DNA of 8,036 nucleotides from Chitinophagaceae bacterium (GTDB lineage: Bacteria; Bacteroidota; Bacteroidia; Chitinophagales; Chitinophagaceae), in assembly GCA_026785745.1 (NCBI GenBank), contig JAJAZO010000394.1, positions 1 through 8,036 of the forward strand, given 5' to 3'. Of the stretch, positions 1 to 5,445 are shown piece after piece (the stretch's first letter is position 1; the number at the start of each line of letters is the position of its first letter). The position numbers were made by a program, and so were the translations under genes. The notes under the pieces are model-generated. The model saw only the letters and a list, made by a program, of their open reading frames with translations, did not search any database and had not been told where the DNA came from.

Positions 1-156
1 AACCTGATCAAAAGCTTCTTTCAGGTCTGATTTTATTTTTAATGTTTGTTCGTATTTATTAAGCTTAGCCAACAGTTTTTCCCAATCTGTCAATCGTAAC
101 TGAACGGATTGGGGTTTCCCATCGCTGTTGCTTACATACTGAAGTGCAATTTTCAT
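1..156 (-). CDS. Antitoxin-like small protein, N-terminal 52 residues (cut by window edge)
   Basis: Reading the minus strand from the ATG at 156 gives an open frame of 52 codons that runs off the left edge. It begins MKIALQYVSNSDGKPQSVQL, continues with a DWEKLLAKL segment and then a lysine-rich helical stretch. The layout, a short beta-like start with a 'YVSNSDGKPQSVQL' phrase followed by a W-E-K-L helix, resembles small Bacteroidota proteins annotated as antitoxins of RelE/ParE-type toxin-antitoxin pairs; this is recalled family knowledge, not a search result. Such proteins usually have about 70-80 residues, so most of it is probably here. A toxin gene would be expected just beyond the left edge on the same strand. 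An exact TAAATTTG box lies four bases before the ATG. It follows the OsmC gene by 41 bp on the same strand and may be co-transcribed with it or have its own promoter. The reading frame is fairly sure; the function is tentative. Confidence 0.6.
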   Translation of the reverse strand, partial: MKIALQYVSNSDGKPQSVQLRLTDWEKLLAKLNKYEQTLKIKSDLKEAFDQV

Positions 157-160
157 AAAT

Positions 161-168
161 CAAATTTA
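161..168 (-). promoter_or_regulatory. Putative Bacteroidota -7 promoter box (TAAATTTG)
   Basis: The minus strand reads TAAATTTG here, an exact match to the Bacteroidota TAnnTTTG -7 consensus. Its last base is separated from the ATG at 156 by only four bases, so transcription would start at or next to the start codon and the mRNA would be nearly leaderless. No clear TTG -33 element stands at the usual distance upstream, so this rests on the -7 box alone. Confidence 0.4.
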
Positions 169-197
169 AGAATTTTCTAATTATAAATTAAAGCCGC

Positions 198-614
198 TTA
201 ACTACCCCAACTTCCCCAATCCACTTTCACTTCAATCTCCGGGTGAATACTAAACTGAACCGGGCAAGTGTTAGCTGTATTCCTCAATATCGTTTTTGTC
301 TTCTCATCAATATCTTTCAATGCATCAGGAATATGAAAAGTTAGTTCAATACCGCCAACCCGGCGGGGATCAGCTTTCATAATTTTTAATACATCAATCT
401 TTACATCGTTCAGGTCAAAGCCCATTGTCCGGGCTTTAATGCCCATTACCGTTATCATACAGGTGGCCATGCTGGTAGCCAGCAGGTCAGTGGGGGAGAA
501 CCGTTCGCCTTTTCCGTTGTTATCAACCGGGGCATCTGTTTCAAAAGATTTGCCGCTTTTCAGGTGGGTACATGTGGTTCTTAAATCTCCGTTATAAACT
601 ACTGTAGAAGTCAT
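198..614 (-). CDS. OsmC family protein (thiol peroxidase-like)
   Basis: This 138-residue protein belongs to the OsmC/Ohr superfamily, small cytoplasmic homodimers that reduce organic hydroperoxides with a pair of cysteines. Counting from the ATG at 614, the two cysteines are Cys52 (in a TSMATCM context at the head of the central helix) and Cys117 (in NTCPV, the typical second-cysteine 'CP' motif). The FSPTDLLATSMATC stretch is the classic OsmC helix start. Length matches the family. The members most like this one are the YhfA-type OsmC proteins rather than Ohr proper, so the substrate is uncertain. I chose ATG at 614 over an in-frame TTG two codons upstream, because ATG is the stronger start and neither has a ribosome binding site. 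It is divergent from the 813 gene and upstream of the antitoxin-like frame on the same strand. Family call is firm; the exact peroxide substrate is not known. Confidence 0.92.
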   Translation of the reverse strand: MTSTVVYNGDLRTTCTHLKSGKSFETDAPVDNNGKGERFSPTDLLATSMATCMITVMGIKARTMGFDLNDVKIDVLKIMKADPRRVGGIELTFHIPDALKDIDEKTKTILRNTANTCPVQFSIHPEIEVKVDWGSWGS

Positions 615-630
615 TATCAATATTTTGCCC

Positions 631-638
631 TAAATTTA
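631..638 (-). promoter_or_regulatory. Possible -7 promoter box for the OsmC gene (TAAATTTA)
   Basis: The minus strand reads TAAATTTA, seven of eight matches to the TAnnTTTG consensus, 16 bases upstream of the OsmC ATG. The sequence is its own reverse complement, so it does not by itself fix direction. No convincing -33 element is visible. Confidence 0.25.
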
Positions 639-812
639 CGTTATTAAACTAAGAGGAGAAAAGAGAGTAATGAGAAAAGGAGGGTAACCAATATTTCTTC
701 TGGCTTTTAAATTTCTTCTTGTTTAAAATAAAATGAAATAAGAATCAGGCAGTCATCAGAATCATAAAATGTACTCTTTGTCTCCTTTTTCTTTCAAACT
801 CTTAGCCTAAAT

Positions 813-1634
813 ATGTATTCCGTGACGAAACTACCCCTCACTGTATTGCTTGCAACAATTGTAATGACTTCATCCGCACAAAAGGATACGTCTGGCCGCA
901 AGCTATCTAAAGATGATAAGAAAGAAGTCCGTCGTCAAAAAATAAATACACTAATCAAACAGTCGGAAGAAGGTGTGCTGGTGTACCGGAAGCAAACCAT
1001 TTTTGGCATCCAGGGCCGTACTAATGGATTCGGGGCCTTTTACGAATTGGGGCAAATGAAGACCAATCGCAAAACAAACATTTACCGCATTGATATTACG
1101 GAGATAAAAAACCAGAAAGAAGAAAAATTATCTGGTGGCGGTGGCTTTGTATTTAGCGACCCATTTATCTATGGCAAAATCAACAGTTTTTACCAGGCCA
1201 CATTGGGTTTTGGCCAGCAATACATGCTTGGTCAAAAAGGAAATAAAAACGGTGTAGCTGTTTCTGCGGTTTTTAATGGTGGATTGGCATTGGGTTTATT
1301 AAGGCCTTATTACTTAGAAGCACAGGATCCGGCCACCGGCGAAAATAAAACCATCAAATACTCAAAAGCTGACAGTTCCTTATTTCTTGGTCCCACTATT
1401 ATTGGTGGCGGTGGAATAGGAAAGGGCTGGAGCGAAATAAAAATAAAACCGGGGGCTTTTGTAAAGTCGGCCCTTCGGTTTGATTATGGCCGTTTCAATG
1501 AAGTGGTTTCCGGTATTGAAGCAGGCTTAAGTATCGAATTATACGGCTCCAAAATTCCCATGATGATTGGCCAGAAAGAAAAGCAAATGTTTTTTCAGGG
1601 CTACATTTCCATACTCTTTGGGCGAAGAAAGTAA
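813..1634 (+). CDS. Secreted, probable outer-membrane beta-barrel protein of unrecognised family
   Basis: I do not recognise a named family. The 273-residue product starts with a signal peptide: Lys6, a hydrophobic stretch LTVLLATIVMTSSA, and a likely signal peptidase I site after Ala22 (SSA|Q). Residues 23-50 are very rich in lysine, arginine and aspartate. From about residue 58 to the end the sequence alternates polar and hydrophobic residues with many glycines and aromatics (GGGGFVF near 108-114, GGGGIG near 198-203, and strand-like segments around 215-250). It ends in a strand-like QGYISILFG followed by Arg-Arg-Lys. This pattern fits a small outer-membrane beta-barrel, as in many Bacteroidota hypothetical proteins. 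The ATG at 813 has no Shine-Dalgarno sequence, which is normal for the phylum, and gives a well-formed signal peptide. It is divergent from the OsmC gene and is followed by a branched hairpin element, then lipA. Function unknown. Confidence 0.85.
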   Translation: MYSVTKLPLTVLLATIVMTSSAQKDTSGRKLSKDDKKEVRRQKINTLIKQSEEGVLVYRKQTIFGIQGRTNGFGAFYELGQMKTNRKTNIYRIDITEIKNQKEEKLSGGGGFVFSDPFIYGKINSFYQATLGFGQQYMLGQKGNKNGVAVSAVFNGGLALGLLRPYYLEAQDPATGENKTIKYSKADSSLFLGPTIIGGGGIGKGWSEIKIKPGAFVKSALRFDYGRFNEVVSGIEAGLSIELYGSKIPMMIGQKEKQMFFQGYISILFGRRK

Positions 1635-1653
1635 TAGCTTATTTAATAATCCC

Positions 1654-1714
1654 TCCATGAGTTGTGCAATAGCACTTTTTCTAAATAAGGAAAAACTCAT
1701 GGACGGTTCTTTTT
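1654..1714 (+). terminator. Branched hairpin element followed by a T-rich tract
   Basis: An outer 8-bp stem pairs TCCATGAG (1654-1661) with CTCATGGA (1696-1703). Inside it are two further perfect hairpins: GTGC/GCAC around loop AATA (1664-1675), and TTTTTC/GAAAAA around an 8-base loop (1676-1695). Together they form a three-way junction with only two unpaired bases. TTCTTTTT follows at 1707-1714, four bases after the stem. Position, 20 bp after the stop of the 813 gene and 27 bp before lipA, suggests a terminator for the first gene. The low GC content of the outer stem and its branched form are unusual for a plain intrinsic terminator, so a processed RNA or a remnant of a dispersed repeat is also possible. 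Confidence 0.5.
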
Positions 1715-1729
1715 AGCCTTTATCTGCTG

Positions 1730-1737
1730 TATTTTTG
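1730..1737 (+). promoter_or_regulatory. Putative -7 promoter box of lipA (TATTTTTG)
   Basis: TATTTTTG is an exact match to TAnnTTTG and ends four bases before the lipA ATG at 1742. This is the same distance as for the box at 161-168. A predicted transcript would start at or beside the ATG. The -33 position falls in or near the T-rich tract at 1707-1714, where no clean TTG is present. Confidence 0.45.
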
Positions 1738-1741
1738 CACC

Positions 1742-2680
1742 ATGATTGAGTTACCGGTAACTTCTGCGGCGGTTGATAACACAAGAGTAAAAAAGCCAGA
1801 CTGGCTAAGGGTAAAACTTCCTATTGGCGAAGAATACAAGCATGTAAGAAGCCTTGTTGACAGCCATAAGCTCCACACTATTTGCGAAAGCGGTAACTGT
1901 CCCAATATGGGAGAATGCTGGGGAGCCGGTACAGCCACATTTATGATTTTGGGGAATGTTTGTACAAGAAGTTGTGGGTTTTGTTCCGTTGCTACCGGCA
2001 GACCAGAAGCAGTAGATTGGGATGAACCACAAAGAGTAGCAGAAGCCATACACCTGATGAAAGTGAAACATGCCGTTATCACTTCAGTGGACAGGGATGA
2101 ATTAAAAGATGGCGGATCTGGTATCTGGAACAATACCATTAAAGCTGTTAAAGCATTAAACCCTGATACAACATTGGAAACACTCATTCCCGATTTTAAA
2201 GGAGTGAAAGAAGATATACAAAGGGTAATTGATGCTGCACCGGAAGTAGTGAGTCATAATATTGAAACCGTAGAGAGATTGACGAGACAAGTCCGCATAC
2301 AAGCCAAGTACTGGCGGAGTATGGAAGTGATAAGGATATTGAAAGAAGGCGGCATGAGAACAAAAAGCGGCATCATGCTCGGCCTGGGTGAAGAAAAAGA
2401 AGAAGTGATACAAACACTGAAAGATTTGCAGGCCAATGGTTGTGATGTAGTAACAATTGGTCAATATTTACAACCAACAAAAAAACATTTAACTGTTCAT
2501 CGCTTTGTGCATCCGGATGAATTTGCAGAATACAGAGAGATAGGTTACAATCTCGGCTTGGATTATGTAGAAAGCGGCCCGTTGGTTCGTTCTTCTTATC
2601 ACAGTGAAAGGCATGTGATAGCCGGATTGGGAAGGAAGGAATGGCTACGGAGCCGGGAGTCAGGAGTAGGGAGTAATTAG
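1742..2680 (+). CDS. lipA: Lipoyl synthase (radical SAM)
   Basis: LipA inserts two sulfur atoms into the octanoyl group carried by lipoyl domains of 2-oxoacid dehydrogenases and the glycine cleavage H protein, in the cytoplasm. Both iron-sulfur motifs are complete. The auxiliary cluster cysteines are Cys48, Cys53 and Cys59 ([12 protein letters not shown]), and the radical SAM cysteines are Cys74, Cys78 and Cys81 (CTRSCGFC). The C-terminal RSSY motif at 283-286 supplies the serine ligand of the auxiliary cluster. The 312-residue length is slightly long for the family, because residues 305-312 (RESGVGSN) are encoded by a heptamer repeat at the 3' end and look non-conserved. The ATG at 1742 lies four bases after a promoter box, and the N-terminal [11 protein letters not shown] phrase is typical of the family. 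lipB is not next to it in this window. The downstream glycosidase-like gene starts 14 bp after the stop, so co-transcription is likely. Confidence 0.97.
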   Translation: MIELPVTSAAVDNTRVKKPDWLRVKLPIGEEYKHVRSLVDSHKLHTICESGNCPNMGECWGAGTATFMILGNVCTRSCGFCSVATGRPEAVDWDEPQRVAEAIHLMKVKHAVITSVDRDELKDGGSGIWNNTIKAVKALNPDTTLETLIPDFKGVKEDIQRVIDAAPEVVSHNIETVERLTRQVRIQAKYWRSMEVIRILKEGGMRTKSGIMLGLGEEKEEVIQTLKDLQANGCDVVTIGQYLQPTKKHLTVHRFVHPDEFAEYREIGYNLGLDYVESGPLVRSSYHSERHVIAGLGRKEWLRSRESGVGSN

Positions 2681-2688
2681 TCAGGAGT
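2654..2688 (+). repeat. Tandem heptamer repeat, five units of consensus (C/A)RGGAGT
   Basis: Five consecutive 7-base units are CGGGAGT, CAGGAGT, AGGGAGT, AATTAGT and CAGGAGT; the fourth is degenerate. AGTCAGGAGTA recurs exactly at 2658-2668 and 2679-2689, 21 bp (three units) apart. The array begins in lipA, encodes LipA residues 305-312, contains the TAG stop in unit four, and ends seven bases before the next start codon. Short G-rich heptamer arrays of this kind occur as dispersed simple repeats between genes in some bacteria; whether this one is dispersed in this genome cannot be seen here. Confidence 0.75.
2683..2687 (+). promoter_or_regulatory. Shine-Dalgarno sequence AGGAG supplied by the heptamer repeat
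   Basis: AGGAG lies seven bases before the ATG at 2695, an ideal distance for 16S rRNA pairing. No other gene in this window has a comparable site. It supports the chosen start of the glycosidase-like gene, although Bacteroidota often translate without such sites, so its effect may be small. Confidence 0.5.
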
Positions 2689-2694
2689 ACTTTT

Positions 2695-3678
2695 ATGCAA
2701 AAGTCTATCTCGATATCAGCATTGTTTCTTATAGCTGGTATTTTATTTGCAAACATTTCTGTGGGTCAGTTAAAATGGCAAAATGTTGATTCTTTGTATC
2801 AACCATTACCTTCTTCCGTTCATGTTTACAAAACAACTGACCTGCTGGATGGCAAACCAAATATTGCTTACTATGTGGAAGCAGATTTGAAGGATAAGAA
2901 ATTAGACTTTACAGTTGACACTACTTACCAGCGCCGCTTAACCCCTTCAAAGTTTTATGAAAAGAATGATAAGCCACTGTTGGTAGTAAATACAACTTTC
3001 TTTTCATTTGCCACTAATCAAAATTTGAATGTGGTGATAAAGAATAAGAAGCTGGTTGGTTATAATATTCATACTATAAACGGAAGAGGTAAAGATACTT
3101 TTACTTATCGGCATCCTTTTGGGAGTGCAATAGGCATTTCTAAGAAAAGAGAGGCAGATATTGCATGGTTGTATACTGATTCGTCATTGCAAACTCCTCA
3201 GGCAAGCCAGTTTATTCTCCCGGCTATTAAAGATTCTATTCAATATCCACAACAACAATATCTTTTTGAAAAAACTTCAGTTCCGCAACACATGGGGTTT
3301 GAAAAATGGAAAATGCAAACAGCCGTAGGAGGCGGCCCCGTTCTTTTACAAAATGGAGAAATTAAAATTACCAACAACGAAGAATTAAAATTTACTGGCA
3401 AAGCCATTGACGACAAACATCCCCGCACTGCAATGGGCTATACAAGAGATAACAAACTCATCTTATTAGTAATTGAAGGCCGCAACCCAGGCAAAGCTGA
3501 AGGGGCCACACTTACACAGGAAGCAAAAATCTTTAAAGACCTTGGCTGTTGGGAAGCACTCAACCTTGATGGCGGCGGCAGCAGTTGTATGCTGGTAAAT
3601 GGAAAAGAAACAATTAAGGTTTCAGATGCTGCAGGGCAAAGGCCTGTGCCTGCGGTTTTTATCATCAAGTGGAAATAA
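2695..3678 (+). CDS. Secreted phosphodiester glycosidase family protein (NAGPA domain, formerly DUF2233)
   Basis: The 327-residue product has a signal peptide (Lys3, hydrophobic core to about residue 22, probable cleavage near Gly24/Gln25), so it is exported to the periplasm or beyond. The rest matches the NAGPA domain, named after the mammalian enzyme that removes N-acetylglucosamine from a phosphodiester-linked lysosomal tag. Visible landmarks are an early VVNTTFFS segment, AVGGGPVL at 210-217, HPRTAMGYT from His242, an EGR at 261-263, and the highly conserved NLDGGGSS at 290-297. Bacterial members are thought to cleave sugar phosphodiesters, for example in cell-wall or exopolysaccharide material, but the substrate here cannot be read from sequence. 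The start follows lipA by 14 bp and has a good AGGAG site from the repeat. No metabolic link to lipoylation is evident; the pairing may be only transcriptional. The family call is firm. Confidence 0.9.
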   Translation: MQKSISISALFLIAGILFANISVGQLKWQNVDSLYQPLPSSVHVYKTTDLLDGKPNIAYYVEADLKDKKLDFTVDTTYQRRLTPSKFYEKNDKPLLVVNTTFFSFATNQNLNVVIKNKKLVGYNIHTINGRGKDTFTYRHPFGSAIGISKKREADIAWLYTDSSLQTPQASQFILPAIKDSIQYPQQQYLFEKTSVPQHMGFEKWKMQTAVGGGPVLLQNGEIKITNNEELKFTGKAIDDKHPRTAMGYTRDNKLILLVIEGRNPGKAEGATLTQEAKIFKDLGCWEALNLDGGGSSCMLVNGKETIKVSDAAGQRPVPAVFIIKWK

Positions 3679-3726
3679 GAAAATTAGGTTCGGTTGGAAA
3701 AAATGATTCTTTACTACGCGGAACAT

Positions 3727-3735
3727 TACTGTTTG
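3727..3735 (+). promoter_or_regulatory. Near-consensus -7 box upstream of the DUF4382 gene (TACTGTTTG)
   Basis: TACTGTTTG resembles the TAnnTTTG box but has three rather than two bases between TA and TTTG. It lies 35 bases before the ATG at 3771 in a 92-bp spacer that otherwise shows no terminator or hairpin. Weak evidence. Confidence 0.2.
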
Positions 3736-3770
3736 GCATGGTTTTCTCAAGATGAGACAAAAAGAATATT

Positions 3771-4292
3771 ATGAAAAAAATCGTATCCTCTTTATTGTTG
3801 TGTGCAGCACTTTTAGCTACTGTTTTTTTTGCCTGCTCAAAAGATAATTCACAAAAAAGGACAACTGTTAAAGTTCGCCTGACTGACAATCCCATAAATG
3901 CAGAGGAAGTAAATGTGGACATTCAACAGGTGAGGGTTAAATTCAGCGAAGATTCCATTAATGGATGGACAGATATTACTACTTATGCCGGAGTCTATAA
4001 TCTTCTGGGCTTGCAAAATGGTGTAGATACATTGCTGGCAGTTGGTACTATTCCGACAAATTTTGTAAAAGAAATTCGTTTTGTACTGGGAAGCAATAAT
4101 TCTATTAAAGTAGCCGGTATTACTTATCCTCTTACAATCCCGAGTGGTTCGGAGTCTGGTTTGAAATTAAAAGTTAATAAGAAATTAAACGGCACCCTTG
4201 ATTCTTTACTGATTGATTTTGATGCCGCCTTATCCATACACCAGACAGGTAACGGCAGTTACCAGCTAAAACCTGTTTTGAAAATAAAATAA
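3771..4292 (+). CDS. DUF4382 domain-containing lipoprotein
   Basis: The 173-residue product begins with a lipoprotein signal peptide: two lysines, a hydrophobic core, and a lipobox-like FFAC with the lipidated cysteine at position 22. The following Ser-Lys-Asp-Asn resembles the lysine/acidic export signal that directs some Bacteroidota lipoproteins to the cell surface. The mature part matches DUF4382: KVRLTDNP at 34-41, the NVDIQQVRVKF strand, a YNLLGLQNG segment, the conserved PSG and GLKLKV around 124-135, DFDAALSI, and a final YQLKPVLKIK. DUF4382 proteins are beta-rich, carboxypeptidase-regulatory-like envelope proteins whose role is not established. The ATG has no Shine-Dalgarno sequence. 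It follows the NAGPA gene by 92 bp and is closed by a strong terminator at 4319-4340. Confidence 0.88.
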   Translation: MKKIVSSLLLCAALLATVFFACSKDNSQKRTTVKVRLTDNPINAEEVNVDIQQVRVKFSEDSINGWTDITTYAGVYNLLGLQNGVDTLLAVGTIPTNFVKEIRFVLGSNNSIKVAGITYPLTIPSGSESGLKLKVNKKLNGTLDSLLIDFDAALSIHQTGNGSYQLKPVLKIK

Positions 4293-4318
4293 TTTATTCG
4301 ATTTCTTAATTTACAAAG

Positions 4319-4340
4319 ACCCGGTTATGCCGGGTTTTTT
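4319..4340 (+). terminator. Rho-independent terminator after the DUF4382 gene
   Basis: ACCCGG (4319-4324) and CCGGGT (4330-4335) form a GC-rich 6-bp stem with a 5-base loop TTATG, followed directly by TTTTT. A-rich sequence before the stem can pair with the T-run and lengthen it. It lies 26 bp after the stop codon. On the minus strand only a weak CTTT follows the stem, so it may also slow transcription arriving from the convergent kinase gene, but mainly serves the plus strand. Confidence 0.88.
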
Positions 4341-4431
4341 ATGCGTTTGTCTATCCTTTTTAAAAACATTGCCCTTTTTTTCCGGCTCACAGTTATCTTT
4401 TAAATGTCTGTTATTGGTAAATATCATTGAA

Positions 4432-5385
4432 TCACTCCCACACCAAAGCACTTGCTCCCAGTATCGCCGCATCTGCTTCTTTTAAATCACTGAAGAGTAG
4501 TTTCACTTTATTCTTAAACGTCTGCACAAGATTTGCTTCCATTGCCTTCCTTGTAGGGTTGATGATTAAATCACCGGCTTTGGTTAATCCACCAAATAGT
4601 ACAATAGCTTCCGGCGAAGAGAACATAACAAAGTTGGCTAATGCTTCGCCAAGTATTTGCCCGGTGTATTCAAAAATATCATTGGCAATTTTATCGCCTT
4701 TAATTGCACATTCATATACAGATTGGCTTGTTAGATCATTAATTGAGTAATCCCTGAGTAAGCTTTCTACATCAGGGTTTTCTGCAAGTAATTCCAGTGC
4801 AGTTTCTCTTACACCTGTAGCTGATGCATAAGATTCAAGAACACCTCTTATCCCCGTTCCTTTATGCATTCTTCCCCCGGGGCGGATAATGGTGTGACCC
4901 AGTTCTCCTGCAAATCCATCATGTCCAAGGACTATTTTCCCATCAATCACAATTCCGCTGCCAACACCGGTTCCCAATGTAATAGTAATAAAATGTTTCA
5001 TGCCTTTAGCGCAGCCATACATCATTTCGCCCATAGCAGCAGCATTGGCATCGTTTGTTAGTTTGGTTTTCAAACCAAATTTCTCAGATACCATTTTAGC
5101 AAATGGAATTATACCCTTCCATTTCAAGTTGGCTGCATATTCTATATTACCGGTATAATAATTACCATTGGGAGCACCAATACCAACACCAGCAAAGTTT
5201 TTTATATCACCGGCATCCTTTATCAATGGCAACAGTTTGGTATGCAATTCATCAATAAAATCCTGCACACCTTCGGGTTCATTGGTAAGCAGCCTGTCTT
5301 GCTTTAGTATGTGGCCGTCTTTATCTACAATACCAAATTTGGTATTAGTACCGCCAATGTCAATACCGATTGCATATTTTGCCAT
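4432..5385 (-). CDS. ROK family sugar kinase (probable glucokinase)
   Basis: This 317-residue cytoplasmic kinase phosphorylates a hexose, probably glucose, with ATP. Landmarks are the phosphate-binding DIGGTNTKFG at 9-18, the catalytic Asp112 in TNDANAA, the LGTGVGSG glycine loop at 138-144, the substrate-binding E161-L-G-H164, and a second nucleotide motif near VLFGGLT. The usual zinc motif CXCGXXGCXE aligns without gaps to residues 175-184 as KGTGIRGVLE: both glycines and the glutamate are kept, but all three cysteines are replaced by Lys, Thr and Val. ROK repressors carry an N-terminal helix-turn-helix; this protein has none, so it is an enzyme. I chose the ATG at 5385, which gives the normal family N-terminus; an in-frame ATG at 5418 would add 11 residues translated from a terminator hairpin. 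It lies 60 bp downstream of the transporter gene on the same strand and probably acts on its cargo. Glucose specificity is inferred. Confidence 0.9.
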   Translation of the reverse strand: MAKYAIGIDIGGTNTKFGIVDKDGHILKQDRLLTNEPEGVQDFIDELHTKLLPLIKDAGDIKNFAGVGIGAPNGNYYTGNIEYAANLKWKGIIPFAKMVSEKFGLKTKLTNDANAAAMGEMMYGCAKGMKHFITITLGTGVGSGIVIDGKIVLGHDGFAGELGHTIIRPGGRMHKGTGIRGVLESYASATGVRETALELLAENPDVESLLRDYSINDLTSQSVYECAIKGDKIANDIFEYTGQILGEALANFVMFSSPEAIVLFGGLTKAGDLIINPTRKAMEANLVQTFKNKVKLLFSDLKEADAAILGASALVWE

Positions 5386-5397
5386 GATTCTTAGTTT

Positions 5398-5425
5398 AAA
5401 AAAGCCCTGTAAAAACACAGGGCTT
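5398..5425 (-). terminator. Terminator-like hairpin between transporter and kinase genes
   Basis: On the minus strand a perfect 9-bp stem, AAGCCCTGT/ACAGGGCTT (5402-5410 with 5417-5425), closes a 6-base loop and is followed by a run of six T (5398-5403, sharing the last stem bases). It begins 20 bp after the transporter stop codon and its T-run ends only 12 bases before the kinase ATG at 5385. By form it is a strong intrinsic terminator for the transporter gene. I see no clear -7 box for the kinase in the remaining spacer, so partial read-through may set kinase expression. Confidence 0.82.
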
Positions 5426-5445
5426 ATATATTCAGGTAAAATTAT

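Noticed and set aside
615..620. In-frame TTG start two codons before the OsmC ATG
   Set aside because: ATG at 614 is a stronger start, the extra Ile is not part of the family N-terminus, and no ribosome binding site favours TTG.
1720..2187. Long minus-strand open frame across lipA
   Set aside because: It lies opposite a complete lipA with all cluster cysteines, and its product has no family-like features.
2654..2688. Heptamer array as a CRISPR array
   Set aside because: Units are 7 bases in direct tandem with no spacers; it is a simple repeat.
4341..4431. Small gene or RNA between the terminator and the kinase stop
   Set aside because: This 91-bp stretch is pyrimidine-rich with no open frame of note or stable hairpin; it looks like an ordinary convergent spacer.
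4427..4750. Plus-strand open frame opposite the ROK kinase
   Set aside because: Antisense to a well-supported kinase gene; composition and lack of motifs fit a shadow frame.
5386..5418. Longer start for the ROK kinase at the ATG at 5418
   Set aside because: The extra 11 residues would be translated from the terminator hairpin, and MAKYAIGIDIGGT from 5385 is the normal family N-terminus.
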